Shown here piece by piece: positions 26,978-35,071 of a stretch of DNA of 45,888 nt; position 1 is the stretch's first letter; every line of letters begins with the position of its first letter. Under the pieces are notes generated by a model that saw only the letters and a list, made by a program, of their open reading frames with translations, was not told the origin of the DNA and did not search any database. Made by a program: the position numbers and the translations under genes. Origin of the DNA: CAYHSR01 sp043821725 (lineage in GTDB: Bacteria > Patescibacteriota > Patescibacteriia > Magasanikbacterales > GWA2-37-8); contig JBDRCM010000031.1 in assembly GCA_043821725.1 (NCBI GenBank), forward strand, positions 1-45,888, written 5' to 3'.

Positions 26978-28042
26978 TCAATACGTCATTTCAGCGCCAC
27001 CAATACATACACCATTTTTATAAAAAACAATATATTGTCCGCAGGCAACTGATGATTGAGGAATTTCAAAGTTTGCTGTAAATTTTCCGTTTTCATCATC
27101 CACTGTTGTTGCCTGTAAATCCTGTCCATGTCTTAAACGACATTTACAGTGCATTGGCATTGACGGAACTTCGCCTGAAATCCAATTGATGTTTATTAAA
27201 TTTGCTGATTTCTTAAACAATAATTTGTCAGAGCCAAAGCCAACTATTATTTCATTTTTAATCTTATCTTTTTTAATAATATACAGGGGTTCGGAATTAT
27301 TTTTTTTCAATAAACTGCTACCAATATGCCTTTGCCCGATTGTGTAAAAAGGCAATCCTTGATGTTCTCCAATAACTTCGCCTGTTTTTGACATTTTGAT
27401 TCTTCCTACTTTTGATTTTATTTTTTTTTGTAAAAAAGACCTCATGTCAACTTTGCCGACAAAACAAATGCCCATACTTTCTTTTTTGTCAGCATTTGGC
27501 AATTCATACTGTCGCGCTATGGCTCTTACCTGTTTTTTTGTGTAGCCACACAAAGGAAAAATCGCGTTTTTCAGCTGTTTTTGATTTAGCTGGCAAAGAA
27601 AATATGTTTGATCTTTAATTTTGTCTTTTGGAATTCTCAATTGATATTCATTTTTGATTTTTTTTACGCACGCGTAATGACCGGTAGCCAACTTATCAAA
27701 ACCCAAATCCAGTGCTTTTTTTTGCCAAGCGCTGAACTTGATATATTTATTGCAAAGAATATCAGGATTCGGGGTTTTGTATTGCCTGTAACTTTTGAAC
27801 ATTCTGTTCAGCACTTCCTTTTCATACTGCGAACAAAAGTCAAGTTTAAGCAGAGGTATATTAATTTTCGCGCACACCCTTAATGCGTCCCTGTATTCAT
27901 TTCGCCAGCATTCGCTTTTGTCATCATAGTTGATCATGTAAGCGCCTGATACGTCAAATCCTTGGCGAACCAAAATAGCCGCTGACACAGCGGAATCAAC
28001 ACCTCCTGAAACTGCAACCAGAATTTTTTGCTTCTTTTGCAT
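26978..28042 (-). CDS. mnmA: tRNA 2-thiouridylase MnmA
   Basis: Thiolates U34 of Lys, Glu and Gln tRNAs. The PP-loop VSGGVDSAVS (residues 11-20) binds ATP. The two catalytic cysteines are C97 in NPDILCNKYIKF and C193 in MGICFVGKV. GHYA and TYFLCQLNQ are further family marks. Sulfur would come from the IscS encoded upstream in the window. The length of 354 residues is normal. Confidence 0.95.
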   Translation of the reverse strand: MQKKQKILVAVSGGVDSAVSAAILVRQGFDVSGAYMINYDDKSECWRNEYRDALRVCAKINIPLLKLDFCSQYEKEVLNRMFKSYRQYKTPNPDILCNKYIKFSAWQKKALDLGFDKLATGHYACVKKIKNEYQLRIPKDKIKDQTYFLCQLNQKQLKNAIFPLCGYTKKQVRAIARQYELPNADKKESMGICFVGKVDMRSFLQKKIKSKVGRIKMSKTGEVIGEHQGLPFYTIGQRHIGSSLLKKNNSEPLYIIKKDKIKNEIIVGFGSDKLLFKKSANLININWISGEVPSMPMHCKCRLRHGQDLQATTVDDENGKFTANFEIPQSSVACGQYIVFYKNGVCIGGAEMTY

Positions 28043-28114
28043 TTGAACAAAAATGTTGAATGGTTTCTAAATAAGCCCGGCCCCGCCACAAGCCACAGGT
28101 TCGGGCTCCTAATA

Positions 28115-28145
28115 AAAACCCCCTTGCAACAAGCAAGGGGGTTTT
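28115..28145 (-). terminator. Strong terminator of the zinc-ribbon gene
   Basis: A perfect 13-bp stem (28115-28127 with 28133-28145) with a GC core of five C-G pairs, an AACAA loop and T-runs on both sides. It lies 5 bases past the zinc-ribbon stop. Confidence 0.9.
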
Positions 28146-28150
28146 GAAGA

Positions 28151-28450
28151 TTAGCTGTCCTTGTTCTTCAGGTAACACTCTCTACAATGTACAGGACTGT
28201 CGCCTGATGGCTGGAAAGGAAGCTGCGTTATAGCGGCTCCGCATCCGGCGCATGTAAGGTTTACTTGATACATCTGTCGTTGTCTTCCGGTATCGTTGCC
28301 CCTTCGATTTTGTCGAAAGGCACGATTACATTCAGAACAGTAAACTGGACGATCGCCCGATGGTTGGAACGGCAGTTGAGTGATGTGAGTTCCGCATTTA
28401 GCGCAATCAACATCAACGTCAAACATCTGCCTGTCATCTCCGTAACTCAT
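28151..28450 (-). CDS. Tandem zinc-ribbon protein
   Basis: A 99-residue protein with two copies of one zinc-ribbon: CAKCGTHITQLPFQPSGD then CSEC, and CAGCGAAITQLPFQPSGD then CREC. The repeats are nearly identical around ITQLPFQPSGD, so they arose by internal duplication. There is no enzyme domain. Such ribbons usually bind nucleic acid or protein. It stands as a single gene between a consensus promoter and a strong terminator, which suggests high expression. The function is unknown. Confidence 0.82.
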   Translation of the reverse strand: MSYGDDRQMFDVDVDCAKCGTHITQLPFQPSGDRPVYCSECNRAFRQNRRGNDTGRQRQMYQVNLTCAGCGAAITQLPFQPSGDSPVHCRECYLKNKDS

Positions 28451-28569
28451 AATTTTCTAAGCTTGATATCCCCAAAATGTTGTTTAGGATTAATTAATTC
28501 GACCTAATTGGGAACTATAGCTAATATTATGACCATCGGTCTTTTTATACCTAGTTACCCTTTGGGATT

Positions 28570-28598
28570 ATTATACACTAAAATTGGCAATTTGTCAA
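28570..28598 (-). promoter_or_regulatory. Consensus promoter of the zinc-ribbon gene
   Basis: On the minus strand a perfect TTGACA (28598-28593) and a perfect TATAAT (28575-28570) with a 17-base spacer. The predicted leader is about 110 bases long and holds a small GACC/GGTC hairpin. Confidence 0.8.
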
Positions 28599-28751
28599 TA
28601 GTTGAGGGCAGGTATGTCTTTTTCAAATTAAAAGCCAACATTTTTTAAAGGATTTTCATTTAAAAAATAAACATTCAATAAAGGTCTGTTTTTCCTTTAA
28701 ATTGTGCTATTATACATATGTATATTCTCTACGCTGGCAGGCAGAATTTGT

Positions 28752-28850
28752 GGAGTTTACCCTTAAACCCTTTGCGGAGTTTACCCTTGAGCCCTTTGCG
28801 GAGTTTACCCTTGAGCGTAGCGAAGGGCTCAAGGGTAAACTCCGCAAAGG
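28752..28850. repeat. 24-bp tandem repeats ending in a 24-bp perfect hairpin
   Basis: A 24-bp unit beginning GGAGTTTACCCTT occurs at 28752 and 28776, with a partial third copy at 28800. The arm 28793-28816 is the exact reverse complement of 28827-28850 around a 10-base loop GTAGCGAAGG. It is an intergenic palindromic repeat of the REP-like type. The frame through it (28702-28890) is repetitive and not a credible gene. Confidence 0.8.
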
Positions 28851-28898
28851 ATTCAGGATGACAGATAACCATCAAAATATAAAAATATAAACAACGCT

Positions 28899-29927
28899 AT
28901 GAAAATAAACTTATTTTATACGCAACTGGAAAACAATGTCATTTCTTGTTTGGCTTGTTCGCATAGATGCAAAATTGCAGAAGGCAAACTCGGAGTTTGC
29001 GGTGTAAGACAAAATATAAATGGCAAATTAAAACTTTTGGTATTTGAAAAATCAGCGGCAATTAATATTGATCCCATTGAAAAAAAGCCGTTTTTTCACT
29101 TTTTGCCCGGAAGCACTGCTTTTTCAATCGGTACGTTTGGATGCAATTTTCATTGTCTTAATTGTCAAAACCATGATATAGCTCAAATTCTGAACCGCAA
29201 GGGCGATTTGGAATTTTATAATAAAATCAATTGGGGAGTGCAACTTACGCCTGAAAAAGCCGTTCAAGCCGCAAAAATGTCCGGCTGCAATTCAATTGCA
29301 TATACATATAATGAGCCGACTGTATGGGTTGAATATGCGCTTGAAATAATGAAGCTTGCAAAAAAAGAAGGTCTTTGCAATGTGTGGGTTTCAAACGGAT
29401 TTATGACAGAGCATACAATTAACGCAATTTCGCCGTTTCTTGACGCCATCAATATTGACATTAAATCATTTTCAGATGATTTTTATTTGCGTAATTGCCA
29501 AGCTCGCCTTAAGCCAATATTGGAAAATTGCATAACGGTTGTTAAAAAGAAAATACATCTTGAAATAACCACGCTAATCATTCCAACGCTGTCTGACGAT
29601 GAAAAAATGATTTCAGATATAGCAGAATTTATTAAGCAAAAGCTTGGCTCTGAAGTGCCGTGGCATATAAGCGCGTTTTCAGGAGATATTTCATGGAAAC
29701 TGAAAAATATCAAGCAAACCCCTATTAATAAATTAAAAAAAGCCCATAAAATTGGAATTGGTGCGGGCTTGCATTATGTTTATGTTGGGAACACTACGAT
29801 TATTGGCTTGGAAAATACTGTCTGTCCGAAATGCAATGCTGTTGTTATTGAACGCATAGGATATTCAATAAAAAATCATTTAAAAAAAGAAAAATCCTGC
29901 AAATGCGGATATGAAATTTTGAATTAG
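28899..29927 (+). CDS. AmmeMemoRadiSam-type radical SAM enzyme
   Basis: A 342-residue radical SAM protein. The SAM cluster motif is C82-x3-C86-x2-C89 in GTFGCNFHCLNCQNHDIA. An N-terminal cysteine set (C17, C20, C24, C34) and a C-terminal zinc-ribbon-like end (CPKC then CKCG) are also present. PIEKKPFFHFLPGS and YNEPTVW mark the PflA-like family that accompanies AMMECR1 and MEMO proteins. The MEMO/LigB partner is encoded at 12.7 kb; an AMMECR1 gene was not found in this window. The reaction of the set is not established. Confidence 0.88.
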   Translation: MKINLFYTQLENNVISCLACSHRCKIAEGKLGVCGVRQNINGKLKLLVFEKSAAINIDPIEKKPFFHFLPGSTAFSIGTFGCNFHCLNCQNHDIAQILNRKGDLEFYNKINWGVQLTPEKAVQAAKMSGCNSIAYTYNEPTVWVEYALEIMKLAKKEGLCNVWVSNGFMTEHTINAISPFLDAINIDIKSFSDDFYLRNCQARLKPILENCITVVKKKIHLEITTLIIPTLSDDEKMISDIAEFIKQKLGSEVPWHISAFSGDISWKLKNIKQTPINKLKKAHKIGIGAGLHYVYVGNTTIIGLENTVCPKCNAVVIERIGYSIKNHLKKEKSCKCGYEILN

Positions 29928-29956
29928 TGGATGGTGTTTACCTTCTTGCTCTTCAT
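29924..29956 (-). other. Ten-codon ORF behind a strong Shine-Dalgarno
   Basis: On the minus strand GGAGGT lies 4 bases before an ATG that opens a 10-codon frame (MKSKKVNTIH) and stops inside the end of the radical SAM gene. It could be a leader peptide or the 5' stub of a lost gene. Such a strong ribosome site is rare in this window. Confidence 0.25.
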
Positions 29957-30077
29957 GAGAACCTCCTTACAACTACCTAATGCCGAGTAACCAAGTCCTA
30001 TTCAATCAAAATTCATTTAATCTGTGAAGAAGTGTGGCAAAAAAATTAATGCTGATTGAGAATTGGATGATTTCTAA

Positions 30078-31052
30078 CTACATTTTACCACCGGATGGTA
30101 ATGGAACAGATACTTTAGCTAAAAATTTTAGAACGACTTTTAATACATTTCTGGTTTTACCATAAGTGGGATTGTAGTGAATATATAGATCCGGCTTACC
30201 ATTTATCTCAAGTATATTAAAAGATTTTTTAGTTTGTTGTTTTGAAATATCGTTACAAATAACATCAACGCCAACCAAATATTTTCCTACGGCTTTTGAG
30301 GCGGATACACAAATATTTTTTACATCCTTGTGAACAGTGTCAGTAACATCTCGAGTTTCTCCACCTTCTGCCAAACATGAATTATTTTTAAAATAAATAA
30401 TTTTTTTCTTTGGTAAAATTGTTTTTAAAGAAACGTTTTGACTTTTAAGAATCTGTTTTAATTTTTTATCAAATTCGGTTTGTTTCTTTGTTACAAGTTG
30501 ATTTTGTCTTATGATTTTTTTTATTGTAGATATGCCATCACCAACAACGTGCGGATGAATCATTTCCAAGGCGCCAATAACTCTTTCACCTAAAACTAAA
30601 ACTCGGTACTCCTTTCCGAAAACCATTTCTTGTGCAATCATGCTTTTGTACCGTGATAAATTTTTTTCAAAAATTTTAATAGCTTCTTTACTGTCTCCAA
30701 TATTTAGAAAAATCTCTCTGCTATTGGATCCGGTTGCTTTTTTCAAAATAATTGGATATCTTAATTTATCCAATTTTTTTATCGCCTCTACTCTATTATA
30801 ACTCCTATAATAGAGGCAAATCGTTTTAGGAGAAGGCAGGTTGTTGACTCGAAGAAGTTTGTGCGTAATTTCTTTACATTTTGTTAATTTCGCACTAATA
30901 AAAGATTGTCGAGTGATGGATATGTCATGTTCAATTAAAATGTGCTTGCCAAGAACATTGATATAAAGACAATTACGTTCTGGAACAAACTCTTCAATGG
31001 TGCCACCCATACCCAGAACAACTTGTTTAATAATTGGAAGATTTTTGTTCAT
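30078..31052 (-). CDS. ATP-grasp ligase, cyanophycin-synthetase-like
   Basis: An ATP-grasp enzyme of about 324 residues from the ATG at 31052; a longer reading to 31118 would run into a tandem repeat. Nucleotide-binding features include YPIILKKATGSNSREIF, AQEMVFGKEYRVLVLG and, at the end, NILEINGKPDLYIHYNP with metal-binding acidic and Asn residues. MIHPHVVGDGISTI matches the ATP-grasp part of cyanophycin synthetase and related peptide ligases. The Mur-ligase-like half of cyanophycin synthetase is absent. It would join a carboxylate to an amine; the substrate is unknown. Confidence 0.75.
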   Translation of the reverse strand: MNKNLPIIKQVVLGMGGTIEEFVPERNCLYINVLGKHILIEHDISITRQSFISAKLTKCKEITHKLLRVNNLPSPKTICLYYRSYNRVEAIKKLDKLRYPIILKKATGSNSREIFLNIGDSKEAIKIFEKNLSRYKSMIAQEMVFGKEYRVLVLGERVIGALEMIHPHVVGDGISTIKKIIRQNQLVTKKQTEFDKKLKQILKSQNVSLKTILPKKKIIYFKNNSCLAEGGETRDVTDTVHKDVKNICVSASKAVGKYLVGVDVICNDISKQQTKKSFNILEINGKPDLYIHYNPTYGKTRNVLKVVLKFLAKVSVPLPSGGKM

Positions 31053-31077
31053 TTTTTTATTATAATTAATCAAAGTG

Positions 31078-31123
31078 GCTAAATATGAAGTGCACCCTAT
31101 GCTAAATATGAAGTGCACCCTAT
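31078..31123. repeat. Perfect 23-bp tandem duplication
   Basis: The 23-bp unit starting GCTAAATATGAAGTGCACCC occurs at 31078-31100 and again at 31101-31123 without a mismatch. It lies just upstream of the ATP-grasp gene start and could be an operator pair or the scar of an insertion-sequence end. Confidence 0.85.
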
Positions 31124-31286
31124 TATATATGAAATGTAAAAGATTTAAAAAAAAATTCTAATCCCATTCATGTCTAATCAAAGAATTTCGCTATCTTAAG
31201 CCAAATTATTGAGATAGCTCGCATACCGGGACGGCTTCAGAACTTTTTTGGCAAAAATCCGAATGGAATTTTGAACCATCGTTTAA

Positions 31287-31754
31287 TTATAAATGTGTCG
31301 CCTGTCGAATAGACACCTCAAGTTTTTCCGGTTCATTCGTTCCGACACGGTAGATTTTTCCATTTTTCATGGTTAGTTCAACGGCGTCAAATCCGGATAC
31401 ATTAAAAATCCACATCTTCGGCCAAAACCACAACCGGATACCCCAACCATAAAACCAATGATTTTTTACTTTTTTAACTGCGACTATTTCAGTTAACGAA
31501 AATTTCTTACGGAAAATACCCCAGCCAAAACTGATTTTCAAGAGCTGTCCGTCAATGACGACGGTAAGTGTCGAAAATGACGCGAGGATAAACAGAATGA
31601 ACACCATTATGGCGATAATGGCAAAGTTTGCACCGGAATCAACCGAGGGAGGCTCGGATCTGGCTGTAATTTGAAGCCATGTGAAAAATGCCAACATCGC
31701 TAGCGTAATAACGATCATTAGGTAGCCGATTTGTGTGTGTTTGTATAGGATCAT
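31287..31754 (-). CDS. Membrane-anchored PH-like domain protein
   Basis: A 155-residue protein with two N-terminal transmembrane helices (about 10-28 and 45-65) followed by a beta-rich domain with KISFGWGIFRKKFSLTEI and VELTMKNGKIYRVGT. This is the bacterial pleckstrin-homology-like (bPH) layout. The start overlaps the stop of the upstream membrane-protein gene as ATGA. The function is unknown, perhaps membrane stress or signalling. Confidence 0.65.
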   Translation of the reverse strand: MILYKHTQIGYLMIVITLAMLAFFTWLQITARSEPPSVDSGANFAIIAIMVFILFILASFSTLTVVIDGQLLKISFGWGIFRKKFSLTEIVAVKKVKNHWFYGWGIRLWFWPKMWIFNVSGFDAVELTMKNGKIYRVGTNEPEKLEVSIRQATHL

Positions 31755-32173
31755 AATAAAAATTTCTTTTTTCTATTATTTACGAGGACTACAATACCTC
31801 CAACGACTATTAACACTCCGAGAAGTTGTCCTCCAGGGCTATCATCATACCCACCATACACAATCATAAAAACTCCCAAGACTATGGCAATGATTGGGAA
31901 CAGTACTCTCCATAGCTTAGATTTCTTGTAGAGTTTATAGGCAAGATAAATCAAAACTATTGGCGCCAGTATCCAAATCGTAAATAAGCCGTATCCGGCA
32001 ATAATTACCCCTTCCATTGGTATAAATCCACCGCCGATTGGCGATTCGTATGTTTTACCTTCAAAAAAATTGAAAAAGACCGCACTAAGGAACGGAATAT
32101 AAAATATAAGCAATAGAACGAGCCTACCTTTCCAAGTTTTGAGATATTCTTTCATACGATGATATTTTAACAC
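31751..32173 (-). CDS. Small four-helix membrane protein
   Basis: A protein of 134-140 residues with about four hydrophobic helices and a basic end (NNRKKKFLL). The ATG at 32155 (MKEYLKTW) is as likely a start as 32173. It is translationally coupled to the PH-like protein. No known family is recognised. Confidence 0.6.
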   Translation of the reverse strand: MLKYHRMKEYLKTWKGRLVLLLIFYIPFLSAVFFNFFEGKTYESPIGGGFIPMEGVIIAGYGLFTIWILAPIVLIYLAYKLYKKSKLWRVLFPIIAIVLGVFMIVYGGYDDSPGGQLLGVLIVVGGIVVLVNNRKKKFLL

Positions 32174-32191
32174 TTTTCCCTTATTTTAGCA

Positions 32192-32262
32192 AAACAGGTT
32201 CGAATTCCTGTTCCTTCCACATCTTTTAAAGAAAAAAATGCCTTTGTTAAGGCAAATTTTTC
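32192..32262 (+). other. tRNA 3'-end remnant and terminator (probable attachment site)
   Basis: Positions 32192-32219 read like the T arm and acceptor 3' strand of a tRNA gene: ACAGG, TTCGAAT, CCTGT, then TTCCTTCCA. One extra T is present in the T loop, and the rest of the tRNA is missing upstream. A hairpin with a T-run follows (32231-32262; GCCTT pairs with AAGGC), as after many tRNA genes. Integrating elements use tRNA 3' ends and leave such partial copies. It marks the probable left edge of the accessory region. Confidence 0.5.
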
Positions 32263-32872
32263 TTGAAATTTTTTGCTCGCCTTCTGGGACTTCCTTAGAA
32301 CCCGGATACTCGATAGGATTGAACAACCGGAATGATTTTGCCGTTTTATTACCGTGCTCGCCGATGTACGTCTTTTCAGAACTGGATACTATCTATTTAA
32401 CACCGATTTTCGCGTAGCGGACAACCGTCACATGAATATAACATCGGATCATCCTAACCTTCCGCCATCGCGGGACTTTATCACGGGATCTTGCGTATGA
32501 CCGTCATCTATCGTGGCGCTTTCGAACGGCCTCGGCGGGACACACAACATCGCCGGTTCGCCCAGAATCGCCCACTGTTCGAGTCGTGGCTGTGCTTTGT
32601 CCGGGCATCTCAAAAAACATCACCGTCACGACTGCAAACGTACCGCATCGACGGGGATCCGGAAAAACCTGGTCCAATGGATCAGTTGCGATCATGTGTC
32701 TGTGCTGAGGGCATCGTGACTCTTATATGCTGGTCCGTCCGCGAAAATCGGTGTTTAAAGATTACCAAATGCAAAAAAAAGTTTCATGAATGAGAAGATT
32801 TCATGAATGAGAACAGCCGCACTACTTACGCCATTAGATCGTAAGAAAACTAAAGCACTACATGTATTAGGA
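32263..32872. other. Gene-free stretch of unusual composition
   Basis: About 600 bases without a credible gene on either strand. Composition shifts from the AT-rich backbone to many CG-containing words (about 32400-32760). The longest open frame, 32491-32793, has no recognisable domain and no ribosome site. It may be decayed foreign DNA at the island edge. Confidence 0.4.
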
Positions 32873-33385
32873 TCAACCGTTAGATCTAATTTTGATGCCT
32901 AGAGAACCGCTTGAAGTATTAAATTGCAGATCTACTTTTGGATTTTCCCAAATCCCCATAATAGCTTTTCGTTGAGTATTCAGATAGCCTTTACTTCTAA
33001 TATAATCATCTATCTCTCGAGCGAATTCCTTTGACTCCATATCGCCCGAGAGGTAAAGAATTGGGATATAGATCTCTTTGTTTGCCGGTAAATTCTCGTC
33101 TATTTGCTTCTTATATTTATCATCTGAGACTAGAGAGCGGTGAAGGCTTCCTGTGTTTACCGTCAAACTACCCGCGACAACAGAATTATTAATAGACCCA
33201 CTATTATCAACCGTCACTTGGCTATGCTCAACTTTGACGCCTTGGCTATCGATGATATCTCCTTGAGATTTGTTGCTATTTCTATCGCCTACTGATACAT
33301 ACAGAGTGTAGCTTACTCCACCACCAATTGCTATTAAAGATACAATTGTGATCGCGACAGAGATCTTGGTTAATTTTGCCTTCAT
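32873..33385 (-). CDS. Single-helix membrane-anchored protein
   Basis: About 170 residues from the ATG at 33385 (an earlier ATG at 33406 is possible). One N-terminal membrane helix (SVAITIVSLIAIGGGVSYTL) is followed by a Ser/Asn-rich stretch with VDNSGSINNSVVAG and a folded end with KEFAREIDDYIRSKGYLNTQ. It is not recognised. The AT-rich codon use matches the backbone, unlike its downstream GC-rich neighbours. Confidence 0.55.
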   Translation of the reverse strand: MKAKLTKISVAITIVSLIAIGGGVSYTLYVSVGDRNSNKSQGDIIDSQGVKVEHSQVTVDNSGSINNSVVAGSLTVNTGSLHRSLVSDDKYKKQIDENLPANKEIYIPILYLSGDMESKEFAREIDDYIRSKGYLNTQRKAIMGIWENPKVDLQFNTSSGSLGIKIRSNG

Positions 33386-33457
33386 AAAACATGAATTTAT
33401 TGCCATTATGTTTGACAGATTGATTCAATAATACAGTTTCTATCGGTATTTGTCAAT

Positions 33458-33616
33458 ATGGAACACTGGATATGGGCAGCGGATATTACCGATCATTCCA
33501 GCCTTGGTACTATGCTGATTGTTTCAATTGATGTAAATGATGGCAATAATGACCTTATTGAGTATTCAAAAAAGCTGCTGAAAAAACTCTTGACACTTTG
33601 TCCTATTTCTTGGTAG
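33458..33616 (+). CDS. Small hypothetical ORF or gene remnant
   Basis: A 52-residue frame (MEHWIWAADITDHSSLG...) with plausible protein composition and a helical end (IEYSKKLLKKLL). There is no ribosome site and no recognised family. It may be the C-terminal piece of a lost gene. It ends 31 bases before the winged-helix gene. Confidence 0.3.
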   Translation: MEHWIWAADITDHSSLGTMLIVSIDVNDGNNDLIEYSKKLLKKLLTLCPISW

Positions 33617-33647
33617 CCAGATACGTAAACCCAAGGAGATTCCTGTT

Positions 33648-34175
33648 ATGGCCAAGAAAATCATCGGTACTACGACCAAAGAGCAACTCGACATGGAAGG
33701 GCTGCTGAAGAGGCTGGAAGCACTGGAAAAGGAAAACGAACTCCTTAGGCAGCATGTTGATCCGGTGGACATCTACGGTGACAAAATCCGTGAAATGACA
33801 GGAAGTTCTTTCCGGGAAATCATGGCGGAGGGTGCTGGTACTGACTGGTACAACTACTTCATGGGGCTGACGTTGAACGACATGATGGAAATCTTGGGGG
33901 AAACTGCGAAGAAGGCGAAGGAGAAGGCCATGAAGGGGAAGAGAATCCCGCGTGATACCCAAATGCACTATGCTTTGCTGGCTGTGAGCGAGGGGGCGCA
34001 CACTGCCAAGGAGATCAAGGAGAAGTACGGACAGTTCATCAACTCCCCGGTCTGGAGCGAGCTGGCTAAGGACGGCTACCTGAAGAAAGAAGGAGCGAAG
34101 ACAAAAGCTACTTACGCCATGACGGCCAAGGGGGAGAAGTACATGGGCGAGTTGGCTGAGAAGGGTAATCCGTAG
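33648..34175 (+). CDS. Coiled-coil and winged-helix-like protein, GC-rich
   Basis: A 175-residue protein. Residues 15-37 (EGLLKRLEALEKENELLRQ) predict a coiled coil. A C-terminal helix-turn-helix-like region (HTAKEIKEKYGQFINSP then YLKKEGAKTKATYAMT) resembles a winged helix, suggesting DNA binding. AAGGAG lies 10 bases before the ATG. Codons are clearly more GC-rich than in the core genes. It is not assigned to a known family. Confidence 0.6.
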   Translation: MAKKIIGTTTKEQLDMEGLLKRLEALEKENELLRQHVDPVDIYGDKIREMTGSSFREIMAEGAGTDWYNYFMGLTLNDMMEILGETAKKAKEKAMKGKRIPRDTQMHYALLAVSEGAHTAKEIKEKYGQFINSPVWSELAKDGYLKKEGAKTKATYAMTAKGEKYMGELAEKGNP

Positions 34176-34240
34176 CTCCCGCAGCCTGTGACCAGCTAAA
34201 CTGGGATCTATCTGCCTGTGGGTGCCACCGGGGTCGGGTG

Positions 34241-34306
34241 GCCCCGGGTGGTCACCCACCCGGGGCTCCCACAGATCCGGGCGTGCGGATTTCCCGCATC
34301 CGGCTC
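34241..34306 (-). ncRNA. Group II intron domains V and VI (intron 3' end)
   Basis: On the minus strand 34306-34274 reads GAGCCGGATGCGG, a GAAA tetraloop and a complementary arm. This matches the 34-nt catalytic domain V with its AGC triad, though the G-U pair of the triad stem is replaced by a mismatch. It is followed by a perfect 11-bp hairpin (34266-34256 with 34251-34241), the place of domain VI. The intron 3' boundary should be close to 34230. The 5' domains are not present nearby. Confidence 0.65.
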
Positions 34307-34312
34307 CTCGGG

Positions 34313-34905
34313 TCATGGGTTCACTGCGAGCCGGTAGATCGAGTGCACTACCCGAGGTGGGGGTAGAGGATAGCTTATCAGTAGCCGGTTGAACTTGGGC
34401 CAGTGCATGCCCGCCCGTTGAGAGCGTCTGTTCAGCCACCGCCGCCACGCCCGCTTCACCTGCTCCCAGAAGCGAGCAAGGGCCTCCTGGTTCCCGGTAA
34501 TCCCGTAGTACCTGTAGTGCCCTTGCAGCTTCCAGCACAGGTGGGCATGTTGCTCCCTCACAGGGGCGTGCCGATGCTCCCGGCACCATAGCCACACGCG
34601 ACGAACGGCCTGGGCAAACCGCGCCTTGGCCGTCCGACGCTTCACTATCCAGGTCCCTTTTCGGGATTGATCCCAGTAGTGCGTGAAGCCCAGGAAGTCA
34701 AAGCCGCGCCCGCCACCTCCACCACCGCCCTTGGGCCCCCTCGACCCGACCCAGGGTTGGCGGAACTGCACCATCCGCGTCTTCTCTGGGTGTAGACGAA
34801 GGCCAAACCTGCCGAACCGCTTCTCGGCAGCATCCCCATGATGCGCCGGGCATCCCGCTCCTTCTGTGCCACCACCACGATGTCATCCGCGTAACGGATA
34901 GCCAC
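34313..34905 (-). pseudogene. Group II intron reverse transcriptase/maturase, 5'-truncated and frameshifted
   Basis: The 5' part has the RT active-site motif in AIRYADDIVVVAQKE. Near 34830 the frame shifts: the homology continues as KRFGRFGLRLHPEKTR in another frame, then FDFLGFTHYW and the maturase X-domain region with KLQGHYRYYGITGN and WLNRRSQRAG to the stop at 34313. The first half of the RT (fingers, QGGPLSP region) is absent. It is a dead fragment whose RNA end, domains V and VI, follows directly. The GC content is very high. Confidence 0.85.
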
Positions 34906-34982
34906 CGCCTGTTGCGTTGCAGTCCCAATGACAGCGACGGTTGCATGAATTCTGGCAGCACGATGTGAGGGGGACGGGCTGG

Positions 34983-35071
34983 CCAGGGCTGGGGAAGCCG
35001 TACCGTTCCCAATTCGCCTAAGGGCTCACGGGAACGGTACAGTCCTGGCGGTTCAGCAGGACCAGCCCTGG
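34983..35071. repeat. Nested inverted repeats at the end of the RepA fragment
   Basis: GTACCGTTCCC (35000-35010) pairs perfectly with 35030-35040, and CCAGGGCTGG (34983-34992) with 35062-35071 outside it. The structure spans the stop of the ATPase fragment and may be its terminator. Group II introns of the C class favour sites beside such hairpins. Confidence 0.55.

Noticed and set aside
28752..28850. Possible CRISPR array.
   Set aside because: The repeats are contiguous without unique spacers, and the third unit is inverted into a hairpin. No cas genes are present in the window.
28702..28890. A 62-codon frame across the palindromic repeats before the radical SAM gene.
   Set aside because: The peptide is only a translation of the 24-bp repeats, with no ribosome site or conserved features.
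32192..32219. A complete tRNA gene.
   Set aside because: Only the T arm and 3' acceptor side can be found; no D arm, anticodon arm or 5' acceptor strand lies upstream, where a protein gene begins.
32491..32793. A 100-codon plus-strand frame in the gene-free stretch.
   Set aside because: There is no ribosome site and no domain, and overlapping frames are equally open because of composition.
33603..34595. A 330-codon minus-strand frame over the winged-helix gene and the intron end.
   Set aside because: It runs antisense to a better-supported gene and across the intron RNA domains; it is open only because of high GC.
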